From: Azospirillaceae bacterium
GTDB lineage: Bacteria; Pseudomonadota; Alphaproteobacteria; Azospirillales; Azospirillaceae
Reading direction: 5' to 3'
Assembly (NCBI GenBank): GCA_028283825.1
Contig: JAPWJW010000004.1
Location: 556,150 to 620,149, forward strand
DNA: 64,000 nucleotides
The notes below the pieces were generated by a model. It worked only from the letters and a program-made list of their open reading frames with translations. It searched no databases and was not told the DNA's origin. Position numbers and translations under genes: made by a program. Every line of letters starts with the position of its first letter. Position 1 is the stretch's first letter. Positions 1 to 10,574 of the stretch are shown one piece after another.

Positions 1-1864
1 GTGGCGTGCGGCGTCGGCGGCCTGTGCCGCCAACTTGGTCACGGCGTCCGCGTCCGCCGGGAACGGCCCTTGCCAGGCGGTGCGTAGCGCGCCCTGGCCA
101 TCCACCAGCACCAGCAGGGGGCCCGAAGGTGCGCCGCTGATGGTCCGGTAGGCGATGGCCGCCTCCGGTGCGGTGGCGCCGCAGGCGGTTTCGGGGGCCG
201 GATGGTCCGGGTCGGTCGACACCAGCACGGGCACGATGCCGGCCTTGGCCACGGCGGCCAGCGCGTCCGGCGCCACGTCGGTGTAACCGATGGCCAGCAG
301 CAGCGGGTGGCCCGCCAGGTCGGCCAGGCTGCCGGCCTTGGCCAGGGGGCCGGCGGGGCAGCTGACGTCCAGTTCGGGTGCGGGCATGCCCCAACTCCAC
401 ACGCCGCCGGCCGCCGCCACCGTGGTGCCGCTGTTCAGGGTGTGGATGTAGTCGATCAGGGACCAGCGGTCGTCTTCCGACAGCTGGGTCTCAAAGGGCG
501 GCATCACGGGATTGCCGTCGGGATCGGGCATGCCGTGGCTCAGCCACCAGAAGATGTCGCCCGCGCTGTGGTCCAGCAGGTGATGGGCGGTCAGGTCGGC
601 CGGGGGGATGCTGAGGTTGGCGGCATCCGGCCCATCGCCCGCCCCGCCGGCGCCATGACAGCGGGCGCAATGTGTGGGGAACAGGGATGCCCCTTGCGCC
701 ACCGAGGCGGCGGTGAAGCCGGTGGGCGATGACCAGAAACTGGTGGGGTAGGCCTCCACCGTCAGCAGGTCCAGGTCCGGCACGCCGTACCAGAAACCGG
801 CGCCGGCGAGCGCCAGGGCTGGCAGGCGCCAGGCCAGCAGGCGGCGGCGCCAGGCACCCGGCCAGGGCGGCACGACGGCCAGCGCCAGGGCGACGACACC
901 GGCGGCGGTGAATGCCAACGCGTGCCAGGCCATGGGGCCGTAATCGGGATCGGTCAGGATTTCGCCGCTGAGCTTGCGGCCGAAGGGCCACATCGGCTGG
1001 TCGTGCACCCCCGGCACGATGGAGGCCAGCCAGGCGGCCAGCGCCACCACGGTGGTGCCCAGGGCCAGTTCCACCAGCACGCTCAGGCGCAGGGTGGCCA
1101 GGGTGACGGTGCCGCGCGCCAGGCCGGGGCTGATGTACCAGCGGTTCAGCGCGGCGCAGCCCAGCATCAGGCCGAACAGGACCAGCTTGGCGATGGCCAG
1201 ATGGCCGTAGGTGGTGCCGATCAGCCCCGCCAGGGTGCCGATCAGGCTTACGCCGTTCAGCAGGGCCGTGGCCGCCAGCAGCGTGACGCAGGTGGCGCCC
1301 AGGGGAGAGAAACGGACGGACAAATCCGCCGCCAGCCTTGGATGGCGCAAGGCCAGCAGCAGGCCCGCCATGCCACCCAGCCAGGCGCCGGCCGCCAGCA
1401 GGTGCAAGACCTTCCGCCACCAGGCCCGGCAGGCTGGCGGCATCGAAGGTGACGGCGACATGGCCGACGGCGGCATGCAGGGCGAGATCCAGGCCGGTCA
1501 GGGTCGCCAGCGCCGCCGGCTGCATGCGCCCGCCCAGCGCCGCCACCCCGGCCAGCAGGATCAGCCGGGGCAACAGCACGTGGCCATAGCGCGTGGCCGC
1601 CGTGGGGGCCAACGCCCCCAGCACGGCGGCCGGCGTTCCGTCGCCCACGAACACCGCCGCTTGCGCGGCGAACCAGACCAGGCCCATCACCAGGGCGCCC
1701 GCCGCCGCCCACCGTGTCCAGCGGCGCAGGCTGTCGATCAACCCGGATGCGTCCTGCGCTTTCGCCACCACCAGGGCGGCGAAGGCCGGCAGGCCCCAGG
1801 TCAGCAGGGACAGGGTGAGGTGCAGCGCCCGGGCGATGGCCAGGCTGGTTTCAAGCGTGCTCAT
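1..1864 (-). CDS. CopD-type copper membrane protein fused to cytochrome c (3' end outside window, one frameshift)
   Basis: The N-terminal part is a hydrophobic CopD-like domain that probably moves copper across the inner membrane. It has several membrane helices, including a VLHLLAAGAWLGG helix and a YGHLAIAKLVL segment. Next comes a c-type cytochrome domain with heme motif CARCH (about 650-670) and a likely axial Met in GNPVMPPF. The last part, running off the window start, resembles a thioredoxin/SCO-like domain (MPAPELDVSCPAG). The reading frame from the ATG at 1864 is lost near 1408-1416 and resumes in another frame, so one base seems to be gained or lost there. All three domains read cleanly once the shift is allowed. 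It lies 25 bp downstream of copC on the same strand. Family assignment is firm for CopD and cytochrome c; the last domain is less certain. Confidence 0.75.
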
Positions 1865-1889
1865 GGGAACGGATCAAACAGGCGCGGGC

Positions 1890-2261
1890 TTACTTCTGCA
1901 CCTCGAAAGTGAAGCTGCCCTGGGACTTGTGGGTGTCGACCGAGGTGACGGCCCAGTCGACGGTGTAGGTACCGGGCGCGGCACCGTTGATGCTGACCAG
2001 CAGGTGCTTGGCGTCAGACGGGTCGGTGTGGGTGTCGCCCTTGTCCACCTTCTTGCCGTTTGGCCCCGGGCCCGTGACGGTGATGGTGCTGAACTTGGGC
2101 TCCAGATCCTCGGTGAACCAGGCCTCCACCTGGGCGGAGCCGGCCACCGTGCCGCTGGCCGTGGGCACGGAACGCTTCAGGTGGGCGTGGGCGGCGGCGG
2201 TGCCGGCGATGCCCAGCGCCAGGGCGAAGGCGGCGGTGGCGGTGATGAGGCGCGAGGTCAT
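1890..2261 (-). CDS. copC: CopC-like periplasmic copper-binding protein
   Basis: This 123-residue protein has a clear signal peptide (MTSRLITATAAF to about residue 25, cleavage after ...TAAAHA). Mature CopC proteins begin with such a His, here in HAHLKRSVP, which is the usual N-terminal Cu(II) ligand. The C-terminal YTVDWAVTSVDTHKSQGSFTF matches the family's conserved end, including the second His-containing stretch. I chose the ATG at 2261 rather than an upstream one because it starts the signal peptide and has AAAGGA about 8 nt before it. It precedes the CopD fusion on the same strand, so periplasmic copper capture and membrane transfer are probably co-expressed. Confidence 0.85.
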   Translation of the reverse strand: MTSRLITATAAFALALGIAGTAAAHAHLKRSVPTASGTVAGSAQVEAWFTEDLEPKFSTITVTGPGPNGKKVDKGDTHTDPSDAKHLLVSINGAAPGTYTVDWAVTSVDTHKSQGSFTFEVQK

Positions 2262-2317
2262 GGGCTTGGTCCTTTTTGCTTTTGGATATGCCGGAGGATG
2301 GGGGCAATGACCGGGCG

Positions 2318-4588
2318 TCACAACGACACCTTCAGGCCGCCGAAGAAGGTCCGCCCCGGGAAGGGGTGGTAGAGGAAGTACTTTTCATCGTTGATGTTGT
2401 CGACGCCCAGGTCCAGCGTCAAATTGTCCAGCACCTTGTAGTTGATGTGCACGTCGGCGACCAGGAAGCTGTCAAAGGCGCCGAACACCTTGGATACGCT
2501 GTCTGTGTTGTCCAAGGTCGAATACTGCTTGCCGCTGTAGCGCCCGGCGACGGTGAAGGCCCATTGCTCATCCGGGCGGTATGTGGCCGCCAGGGTGACG
2601 CGCCAGTCCGGCACATAGGGCACGTGCTTGCCGTTGGCACTGGTGCCGGTGGTGCTGGCGAAATTGGGGTCTGACAGGATGGTGCTGTCGACATAGGTGA
2701 CGCTGCCCGACAGCTCCAGCCCTTTCACCAGCACGTTGTCGCGGCTGGCCGCCAGTTCCACGCCGCGGTTGCGCACCTCATCCACGTTCACGACGTAGGT
2801 GACGGGCGTGGCGCCGGTCAGGAAGGCGGTCTGCGAGATCATGGCGTCGTGCGTGTTCTCCTGGAACAGCGACAGGCGCACATGGCCGTCCTGGAAGCTC
2901 TGCTCCACCGCCAGCTCACCGCTCAACACCCGTTCCGGCTTCAGGTTGGCGTTGGGGCTGGTGTAGGTCGTGCCGGTCTGCACCAGCTGGTACAGCTCCG
3001 ACACCGTGGGGAAGCGGTAGGCCTCCCCGAACGAGGCGGTGACCGTCAGGTCGGACGCCGCCGCCCAGGCCAATGACGCCTTGGGCGAGAAGCGGGTGGC
3101 GTCGGCGCCCGCCTGGTTCACCCCCGTCGTGCCGCTGTAGTTGTAGCCGTCGAAGGCCCGCCAATGCTCCAGCCGGCCGCCCAGGGTCAGGGTCCAGTCC
3201 GGCAGCAGCGCCCAGGCGTCCTCCGCCCACAGGGCCAGGGTCTGGGTCTTGCCCCGGCCGCTGGAATACAGGCTTTGGCCCTGGTCGCTGCCGGTGCCCC
3301 AGGTGGCGGTGCTGTAGGTGGGGTTCACCAGTTCGTATTCGTCGCCGTGCACGCCGGCGCTGACCGTGTGGTTGCCGCCCAGCCAGTTGCCCGCCCGCCA
3401 CAGGCCCTTGGCATCCAGGGTGGACCAGTTGGTGCCGTCCAGGCGGGCGATGCGGCCGGCGGTGCTGAAGCCCGTGCCGGTGGCACTGACCCCGGTGGGT
3501 GTGCGCTGGATGTCGTCCAGGTAGTCGTAGTGGGTGGCCACCACCTCACCCTCCCACGTGCCGCCGGTATCGGTCTTCAGGGTCAGGCTTTGCGCCAGGT
3601 GCGCCTCCCACAGCGTGTACTTGCCGCTGGCGAAGCCGGAAAGTCCCGCAAAGGTGGGGGTGCCTGAGGTGTCGGTCAGGTAGGTCTGCACCCCCGACGT
3701 CGTATCGTTCTGCCAATAGCCCAGGGTGTAGGTCGCGTGCAGGCCGTCGGCGAAGTCATAACCCAGCTTCAGCTTGGCGTTGGTCATCTGGCTGTGCAGC
3801 AGGCCGCTGGCGCCCACCACGTCGGCCACCGCACCCGTCTTGTTCAGCGCCAGGATGGTGCCGCTGGTGCCGGCCGGCGCCTTGGCGTTGGTGACGATGG
3901 ACAGGGGCTGGCTGTCGCTGTTCAGGTAGTTGGCGGCCAGGAACCAGGTGAAGCCGCCGATGCGGTCGCCCACGCTGGCGCTGGTCTGGGAACTCACCAG
4001 GTCCTTGTGCGTGCCGTACATGTTGAAGGTCTGCACCGCCTCCGTCTGCTTGGCGGTGGCTTCCAGATGGTCGGGTTCCCGGGTGGTGATGCGCACCACG
4101 CCGCCCATGGAATTGCCGGGGTATGCGGCCGAATAGGGGCCGTACAGCACATCCACCCGCGCGATTTCCTCCGGTGCCACCAGGCCCCAGCGCGGGGCAC
4201 CGGTCGTGTTGTTGTTGGAGATGAGGGCGGAGATCAGGCTGTCGTCGGCATAGACCAGGCTGCGGGCACTGGAATTCACCCCCCAGGTCCGGGTGGCCAG
4301 CACGGCCTGGGTATCGCCCATGTTGCGTTTGCGCAGGAACAGGCTGGGCAGGTACTTCAGCGCGTCCTCGGTATCGATGACGTTGATGGTTTCCGCCACC
4401 GTCTTGGCGGTGACGCTTTCCGTCGTCTGTGGCGTGTGGGCGGGGCGGTCGGCGGTGACGGTCACACTGTCGACGCCATCGGCGCCGGCGTCTTCGGGAC
4501 CGGCCAGGGCGGTGGTGGCCAGGGTGGCGGCGGTAAGCGCGATGGCGGCCGTGGACAGGCGCCGCGCGGCATTTTTACGGGCAAACAT
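2318..4588 (-). CDS. TonB-dependent outer-membrane receptor, probably for copper
   Basis: This 756-residue protein has a signal peptide ending near ATTALAGPEDA and a TonB-box-like VDSVTVTAD. The plug domain covers roughly residues 55-160 (RVDVLYGPYSAAYPGNSMGGVVRI) and a long beta-barrel follows, with the usual late motifs (FGEAYRFPTVSELYQ, LKPERVLSGE) and the terminal strand GRTFFGGLKVSL. Receptors of this class import metal complexes using TonB energy. Copper is inferred from the adjacent copC, copD and DUF2946 genes; the sequence alone does not prove the substrate. The ATG at 4588 has AAGGA upstream, is followed directly by the signal peptide, and is preferred over an upstream alternative at 4630. 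Confidence 0.8.
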   Translation of the reverse strand: MFARKNAARRLSTAAIALTAATLATTALAGPEDAGADGVDSVTVTADRPAHTPQTTESVTAKTVAETINVIDTEDALKYLPSLFLRKRNMGDTQAVLATRTWGVNSSARSLVYADDSLISALISNNNTTGAPRWGLVAPEEIARVDVLYGPYSAAYPGNSMGGVVRITTREPDHLEATAKQTEAVQTFNMYGTHKDLVSSQTSASVGDRIGGFTWFLAANYLNSDSQPLSIVTNAKAPAGTSGTILALNKTGAVADVVGASGLLHSQMTNAKLKLGYDFADGLHATYTLGYWQNDTTSGVQTYLTDTSGTPTFAGLSGFASGKYTLWEAHLAQSLTLKTDTGGTWEGEVVATHYDYLDDIQRTPTGVSATGTGFSTAGRIARLDGTNWSTLDAKGLWRAGNWLGGNHTVSAGVHGDEYELVNPTYSTATWGTGSDQGQSLYSSGRGKTQTLALWAEDAWALLPDWTLTLGGRLEHWRAFDGYNYSGTTGVNQAGADATRFSPKASLAWAAASDLTVTASFGEAYRFPTVSELYQLVQTGTTYTSPNANLKPERVLSGELAVEQSFQDGHVRLSLFQENTHDAMISQTAFLTGATPVTYVVNVDEVRNRGVELAASRDNVLVKGLELSGSVTYVDSTILSDPNFASTTGTSANGKHVPYVPDWRVTLAATYRPDEQWAFTVAGRYSGKQYSTLDNTDSVSKVFGAFDSFLVADVHINYKVLDNLTLDLGVDNINDEKYFLYHPFPGRTFFGGLKVSL

Positions 4589-4757
4589 TGAAGGCGATCC
4601 TTCAGGGCGACGGTCGTCGCTGCCGGCCATGCCGGTCAGGGAGTCCGCGCGGGACAGGGGTTGCCGTTTCCACGTGGGGTGGAGCGGCGGTCATCCAGGG
4701 GATGCCCGGGTGCGGCCGGCGGTGCCGGCGGCGTCAGGAAATGAGAGGGCCCGGGGC

Positions 4758-5339
4758 TCAGGCGGCCAGCGGCGGGGCGCGGGCGCCGGGCGTGCCGGGC
4801 AGGCGCAGGTGCCGATGGCGCCGGTCGGCCGTGGGACGCCAGGTCTGGCGTTGGCGTTGCCGTGTGGGCAGGGCCAGGACCAGCAGCAGCAGGGGCACGA
4901 CCAGGGCCGCCAATGCCGCGAAGGCGCAGGGGCCCATATGGTCCAGGGCACCCATGCGGTGCGGGTCGCCATCCATGGGCATATCGCCGGTGGGTGTGCC
5001 GGACATGGCCCTATGGTCCATGTCGCCGGCGGCACCGGGATGATGATGGTGCATCCGTTGATGCAGGGACTCAAAGTGCCCCGGGGATGCCGGCGCTTCC
5101 ACGGATGCCATGCCCGGCATCCGCTCCAGCCCGTCATGCACGTCGGGGCACAGCATGAAGGGGGCGGGCCCGCCATCGGTGTTGATCATATAGCCGACGG
5201 GAATCAGCCCGCGCAGCAGCACCGCCACCAACAGCAGCCAAACCCACCCGCGCGGCGCGCGGCGGGCCCGGCCAAGGCCCAGCGACCTCAGCGGGGCGGC
5301 CAGCGATGCCGTCAGGGTGGAAAGGGCTTGGGACACCAT
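4758..5339 (-). CDS. DUF2946-family His/Met-rich membrane-associated protein
   Basis: This 193-residue protein has an N-terminal hydrophobic helix (VWLLLVAVLLRGLIPVGYMI), a conserved LCPDVHDG segment, then a stretch rich in His and Met (HQRMHHHH, MSGTPTGDMPMDGD). A second helix follows in CAFAALAALVVPLLLLVLAL. This is the DUF2946 arrangement, often found beside copper genes. A role in copper binding or sensing is inferred from the His/Met ligands and the neighbouring receptor. The basic, proline-rich C-terminal tail is not distinctive. The molecular function of the family is not established. Confidence 0.7.
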   Translation of the reverse strand: MVSQALSTLTASLAAPLRSLGLGRARRAPRGWVWLLLVAVLLRGLIPVGYMINTDGGPAPFMLCPDVHDGLERMPGMASVEAPASPGHFESLHQRMHHHHPGAAGDMDHRAMSGTPTGDMPMDGDPHRMGALDHMGPCAFAALAALVVPLLLLVLALPTRQRQRQTWRPTADRRHRHLRLPGTPGARAPPLAA

Positions 5340-5355
5340 GATGCTACTTTTATGA

Positions 5356-7496
<2,141 letters not shown>

Positions 7497-8804
7497 CTAC
7501 AGGACGAAGAAGCCCACCGTCGCCAGGGCCATCGCCAGCGCTGCCAGCCACCCGGCGATTTTCATGCCACGCGGCAGGGTCAGGCGGCCCATGATTCGGG
7601 GGTTGCTGGCGATGACCATCATCACCGCCATCAGGGGTGCGGCCAGCACGCCATTGACCACCGCACTCCAATACAGCGCCTTAACCGGGTCCAGGCCGGT
7701 GAAGGTCAGGGCGGCCCCGCCCAGGGTGGCCAGCGCGATGGTGGCGTAGAAGTTGCGGGCCTCGCGCGGGCGCCGGTCCAGCCCTTCCGCCCAGCCGAAC
7801 AGTTCACTGACGCCGTAGGCGGCCGATCCGGCCAGGACCGGCACGGCCAGCAGGCCGGTGGCGATGATGCCGGCGGCGAACAGGGCGAAGGCGAAGGGCC
7901 CCGCCACGGGCCGCAGGGCCTCCGCCGCCTGGGCGGATGTCTGGATGTCGGTTATGCCGTGGGCGTTCAAGGTGGCGGCCGTGGCCAGGATGATGCACAG
8001 CGCCACCACGTTGGACACGCCCATGCCGACCATGGTGTCCAGGCGGATGCGGGCCAGTTCCGGCCCCGCCGTCTTGGGATCCATGCGCAGCGCCCTGACA
8101 TGGCGGCGGTGCAGTTCCTCCACCTCCTGCCCGGCCTGCCAGAAGAACAGGTAGGGGCTGATGGTGGTACCCAGCACGGCCACCAGGGCGGTGGCGTGGG
8201 CGCCGTCGAAGGTCAGGTGGGGCACCAGGGTGGCGACCGCCGCGTCCTTCCACGACACGCCGGCGATGAACACCACCGCCACATAGGCGAACAGGGACAG
8301 GGTGGCCCATTTCAGCAGGGCGGCGTAGCGGGCGTAGCTGACCTGGATTTGCAGCGCCGCGCAGACGATGCCGAACAGCAGCGGGTAGACCGCCTGCGGC
8401 CCGCCGATCAGCAGGCCCAGCGCCGATCCCATGGCGCCCAGGTCGGCCCCCAGATTGATGACGTTGGCGACCACCAGCAGCAACACGGCCGATCGCAGCA
8501 GCCAGGGGGAATAGTGGCGCCGCAGGCTGTAGGCGATGCCCCGGCCGGTGACGCAGCCGATGCGGGCGGCGACCGCCTGGATGACCGCCATCAGGGGGAA
8601 GCTGAACAGCATGGTCCAGCCCAGCGTATAACCGAACTGGGCGCCCACCTGGCTGTATGTCGCGATGCCGCTGGGGTCGTCATCCGCCGCCCCGGTCACC
8701 AGCCCCGGGCCCAGGGTGCGCAGGAAACCGATCTGTTGCGACGGCGGCAGGGCTTGGGCGACCGTTTCCGGTTGCTCAGCCAAATCGATCCCGGGCAGGG
8801 GCAT
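7497..8804 (-). CDS. NRAMP-like divalent metal transporter
   Basis: This 435-residue membrane protein has about 11 hydrophobic segments. The first helix motif ADDDPSGIATYSQ corresponds to the DPGN metal-binding signature of NRAMP proteins, in the DPSG variant. Helix 6 carries TTISPYLFFWQAGQE, the family's second substrate motif. NRAMP proteins import Mn(II) or Fe(II) with protons; the DPSG subgroup is less well studied, so the metal is uncertain. I start it at the ATG at 8804. The frame continues upstream into the antisense of the kinase gene, which I regard as non-coding. It converges with the aldo/keto reductase with a 5-bp gap. Confidence 0.82.
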   Translation of the reverse strand: MPLPGIDLAEQPETVAQALPPSQQIGFLRTLGPGLVTGAADDDPSGIATYSQVGAQFGYTLGWTMLFSFPLMAVIQAVAARIGCVTGRGIAYSLRRHYSPWLLRSAVLLLVVANVINLGADLGAMGSALGLLIGGPQAVYPLLFGIVCAALQIQVSYARYAALLKWATLSLFAYVAVVFIAGVSWKDAAVATLVPHLTFDGAHATALVAVLGTTISPYLFFWQAGQEVEELHRRHVRALRMDPKTAGPELARIRLDTMVGMGVSNVVALCIILATAATLNAHGITDIQTSAQAAEALRPVAGPFAFALFAAGIIATGLLAVPVLAGSAAYGVSELFGWAEGLDRRPREARNFYATIALATLGGAALTFTGLDPVKALYWSAVVNGVLAAPLMAVMMVIASNPRIMGRLTLPRGMKIAGWLAALAMALATVGFFVL

Positions 8805-8815
8805 GGCGGTGTGGT

Positions 8816-8845
8816 CCTGGGTGACGCGCGCCTGGGTGACGCGCG
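8816..8845. repeat. Two tandem copies of a 15-bp unit just upstream of the NRAMP-like gene
   Basis: CCTGGGTGACGCGCG occurs twice in direct tandem, 12 bp before the transporter start codon. It could lie in the leader or, if an upstream start were used, encode a repeated ARVTQ peptide. No function is assigned. Confidence 0.7.
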
Positions 8846-8931
8846 CATGGATGAGCCCGCACCCTAACACGCTGTCTTCGCACGCCGTTCGCCCATTGTC
8901 GTTGCGGGCGGCACACCGGGTTCGCCTGCGT

Positions 8932-9831
8932 CTATGCGTCCCACCCCAGGGCCAACGCGCCGGCCAGGCCGGAATCGCCGTCCAGGCCCGGGGCCACGAC
9001 GTAGGCGTCCAGGCCATCGGCCACGGTCGGGTGGTCGATGTAGTTGCCGATGCGGCGGTAGGCATGGGCCCGTACCCGTTGCAACAGCCCCGGCCGGCCG
9101 CCGACACCGCCGCCGATGACGATGCGCTGGGGCGATACGGCGAACAGCATGTTGGCCACCATCTGGCCCAGGTAATCGCCCACCAGGTCCCAGGCGGGGT
9201 CGTCGTCGGCAAGGTCGGTCGCCGGCCGGCCGGCGCGCGCCTCGATGGCGGGGCCGCTGGCCAGGCCCTCCAGACAATCGCCGTGATAGGGGCAGCAACC
9301 GGCGAAGGGGTCGCGGGTGGGGTCACGGCGCACCAGCAGGTGCCCGCCTTCGGGGTGGACCAGGCCGTGCTGTGGCCGGCCGCCCACCACCAGGCCGACG
9401 CCGATGCCGGTGCCGACGGTGACATAGACATGGCTGTCCAGGCCCTGGGCCGCCCCCCAGCGCCCTTCGCCGAGTGCCGCGCCGTTGACGTCGGTATCGA
9501 TGCCGACCGGCACGCCCAGGGCGTTGGCCAGGTGATCGCGCACCGGCGCGCCACTCCACCCCGCCTTGGGCGTGCGGGTGATGGAGCCATAGGCCGGGCG
9601 CCTGGGGTCCAGTTGCAGCGGGCCGAAGCTGGCGATGCCCACGGCATCCAATCCGCCCAGGCGTGCGCCCAAGCCACGCAGGGCGTCGGCGCAGCGGGCC
9701 AACGTCTCCTCCGGCGTGGTGGTGGGAATGCGGCTGGTCTCGATGGACTGCGGGCGGGTGGTGCCGTCCATCAGGGCGGCGCCCACGATGGCCTTGGTGC
9801 CGCCCAGTTCCAACGCGCCGATGCGCTTCAT
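8932..9831 (-). CDS. ROK-family fructokinase
   Basis: This 299-residue sugar kinase phosphorylates fructose (or a related hexose) with ATP. The N-terminal ALELGGTKAIVG is the phosphate-binding loop, VGTGIGVGLVV is the second ATP motif, and IDTDVNGAALGE carries the catalytic Asp. The zinc-site region EGGH followed by CCPYHGDCLEGLASGPAI is characteristic of ROK fructokinases rather than glucokinases. The start at the ATG at 9831 gives the normal family N terminus. It stands alone between the transporter and a palindromic repeat. Confidence 0.85.
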   Translation of the reverse strand: MKRIGALELGGTKAIVGAALMDGTTRPQSIETSRIPTTTPEETLARCADALRGLGARLGGLDAVGIASFGPLQLDPRRPAYGSITRTPKAGWSGAPVRDHLANALGVPVGIDTDVNGAALGEGRWGAAQGLDSHVYVTVGTGIGVGLVVGGRPQHGLVHPEGGHLLVRRDPTRDPFAGCCPYHGDCLEGLASGPAIEARAGRPATDLADDDPAWDLVGDYLGQMVANMLFAVSPQRIVIGGGVGGRPGLLQRVRAHAYRRIGNYIDHPTVADGLDAYVVAPGLDGDSGLAGALALGWDA

Positions 9832-10014
9832 GCCCGATCCCCTCCCATGGTGCTTGTGGCCGGGGCATCCTGCCAAAGGCGCGCAGGGGAAGACAACCGA
9901 AAGGGATGGGTATGCCAGCGGCATGGGCCCTTTGACCCATGCCGCTGTAGGCCGCGACCGCGGCCGCCGGAGCTTTCCGGGAAGCGAAGCGGACCGGAAA
10001 GCGAGGAAGCCCAA

Positions 10015-10078
10015 GCCGGCGGATGCCGGCGCCCGGCGTTTGAGGGCGCATTTGATCTATCAAGATCAAATGCCACGC
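10015..10078. repeat. Intergenic palindromic repeat, copy 1
   Basis: A roughly 65-bp unit starting GCCGGCGGATGCCGG, then CCCGGCGTTTGAGGGCGC, ends in a hairpin with perfect 10-bp arms GCATTTGATC / GATCAAATGC. A second copy lies at 29172-29236. It sits 4 bp downstream of the host-attachment gene's stop, between two minus-strand genes, and could stabilise or terminate the upstream transcript. Confidence 0.7.
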
Positions 10079-10081
10079 ATA

Positions 10082-10522
10082 TCATGCCGCAAGCACCTGC
10101 TGGATTTGGGCCACCGGCAGGTTGGTCAGGTCCTTGGCCACCTCCGCCACGATGATGTCGCGGGTGGCTGGGGTCAGGTGCTGGCGCAAAATGCCCAGGG
10201 CGCGCGGTGGGGCGGCCAGCACCATGCGGCCCACCGTGCCGTTCTGCACCATGGTGTCCAGGTGCCGGGCGACATGGGCCAGGAACTCGGCCTCCGCCTG
10301 GTCCTGCCAGTTGGTTTCCTCGGTGGCGCTGCGGTTGGTGCCGAATTGCACGCGGCCGGGCTGGGCGGTGCCCAGTTCGCGGCTGGGCGCGCTGGGCCGG
10401 GTCTCGGCATGCTGGACGGACAGGTTCAGGTTGGTGGCGTCGCCGTCGTTGCGCAACACCAGCAGCTTGGCCCCATCACACGTCACCACCCAGCTGTGCC
10501 GGGCAATCATCACGTCGTCCAT
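10082..10522 (-). CDS. Host-attachment family protein
   Basis: This 146-residue protein matches the small family annotated as required for attachment to host cells. It shows the N-terminal WVVTCDGAKLLVLRN, central SRELGTAQPGRVQF, and the C-terminal MVLAAPPRALGILRQHL followed by DLTNLPVAQIQQVL. The fold resembles the release-factor-like domain of related proteins; the biochemical activity is unknown. It has no signal peptide. It is the third minus-strand gene after the octapeptide-repeat protein and its glycosyltransferase, 52 bp downstream, so it may share their transcript. Confidence 0.78.
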   Translation of the reverse strand: MDDVMIARHSWVVTCDGAKLLVLRNDGDATNLNLSVQHAETRPSAPSRELGTAQPGRVQFGTNRSATEETNWQDQAEAEFLAHVARHLDTMVQNGTVGRMVLAAPPRALGILRQHLTPATRDIIVAEVAKDLTNLPVAQIQQVLAA

Positions 10523-10574
10523 GGCCTTGGGTCCTCCCCTGAAAATTCGTGCCGCGTGTCACCGCGGTGACGCT

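Noticed and set aside
8805..9677. A 290-residue extension of the NRAMP-like transporter
   Set aside because: It is an alternative frame within the fructokinase gene on the same strand; the transporter's own start at 8804 gives the normal size.
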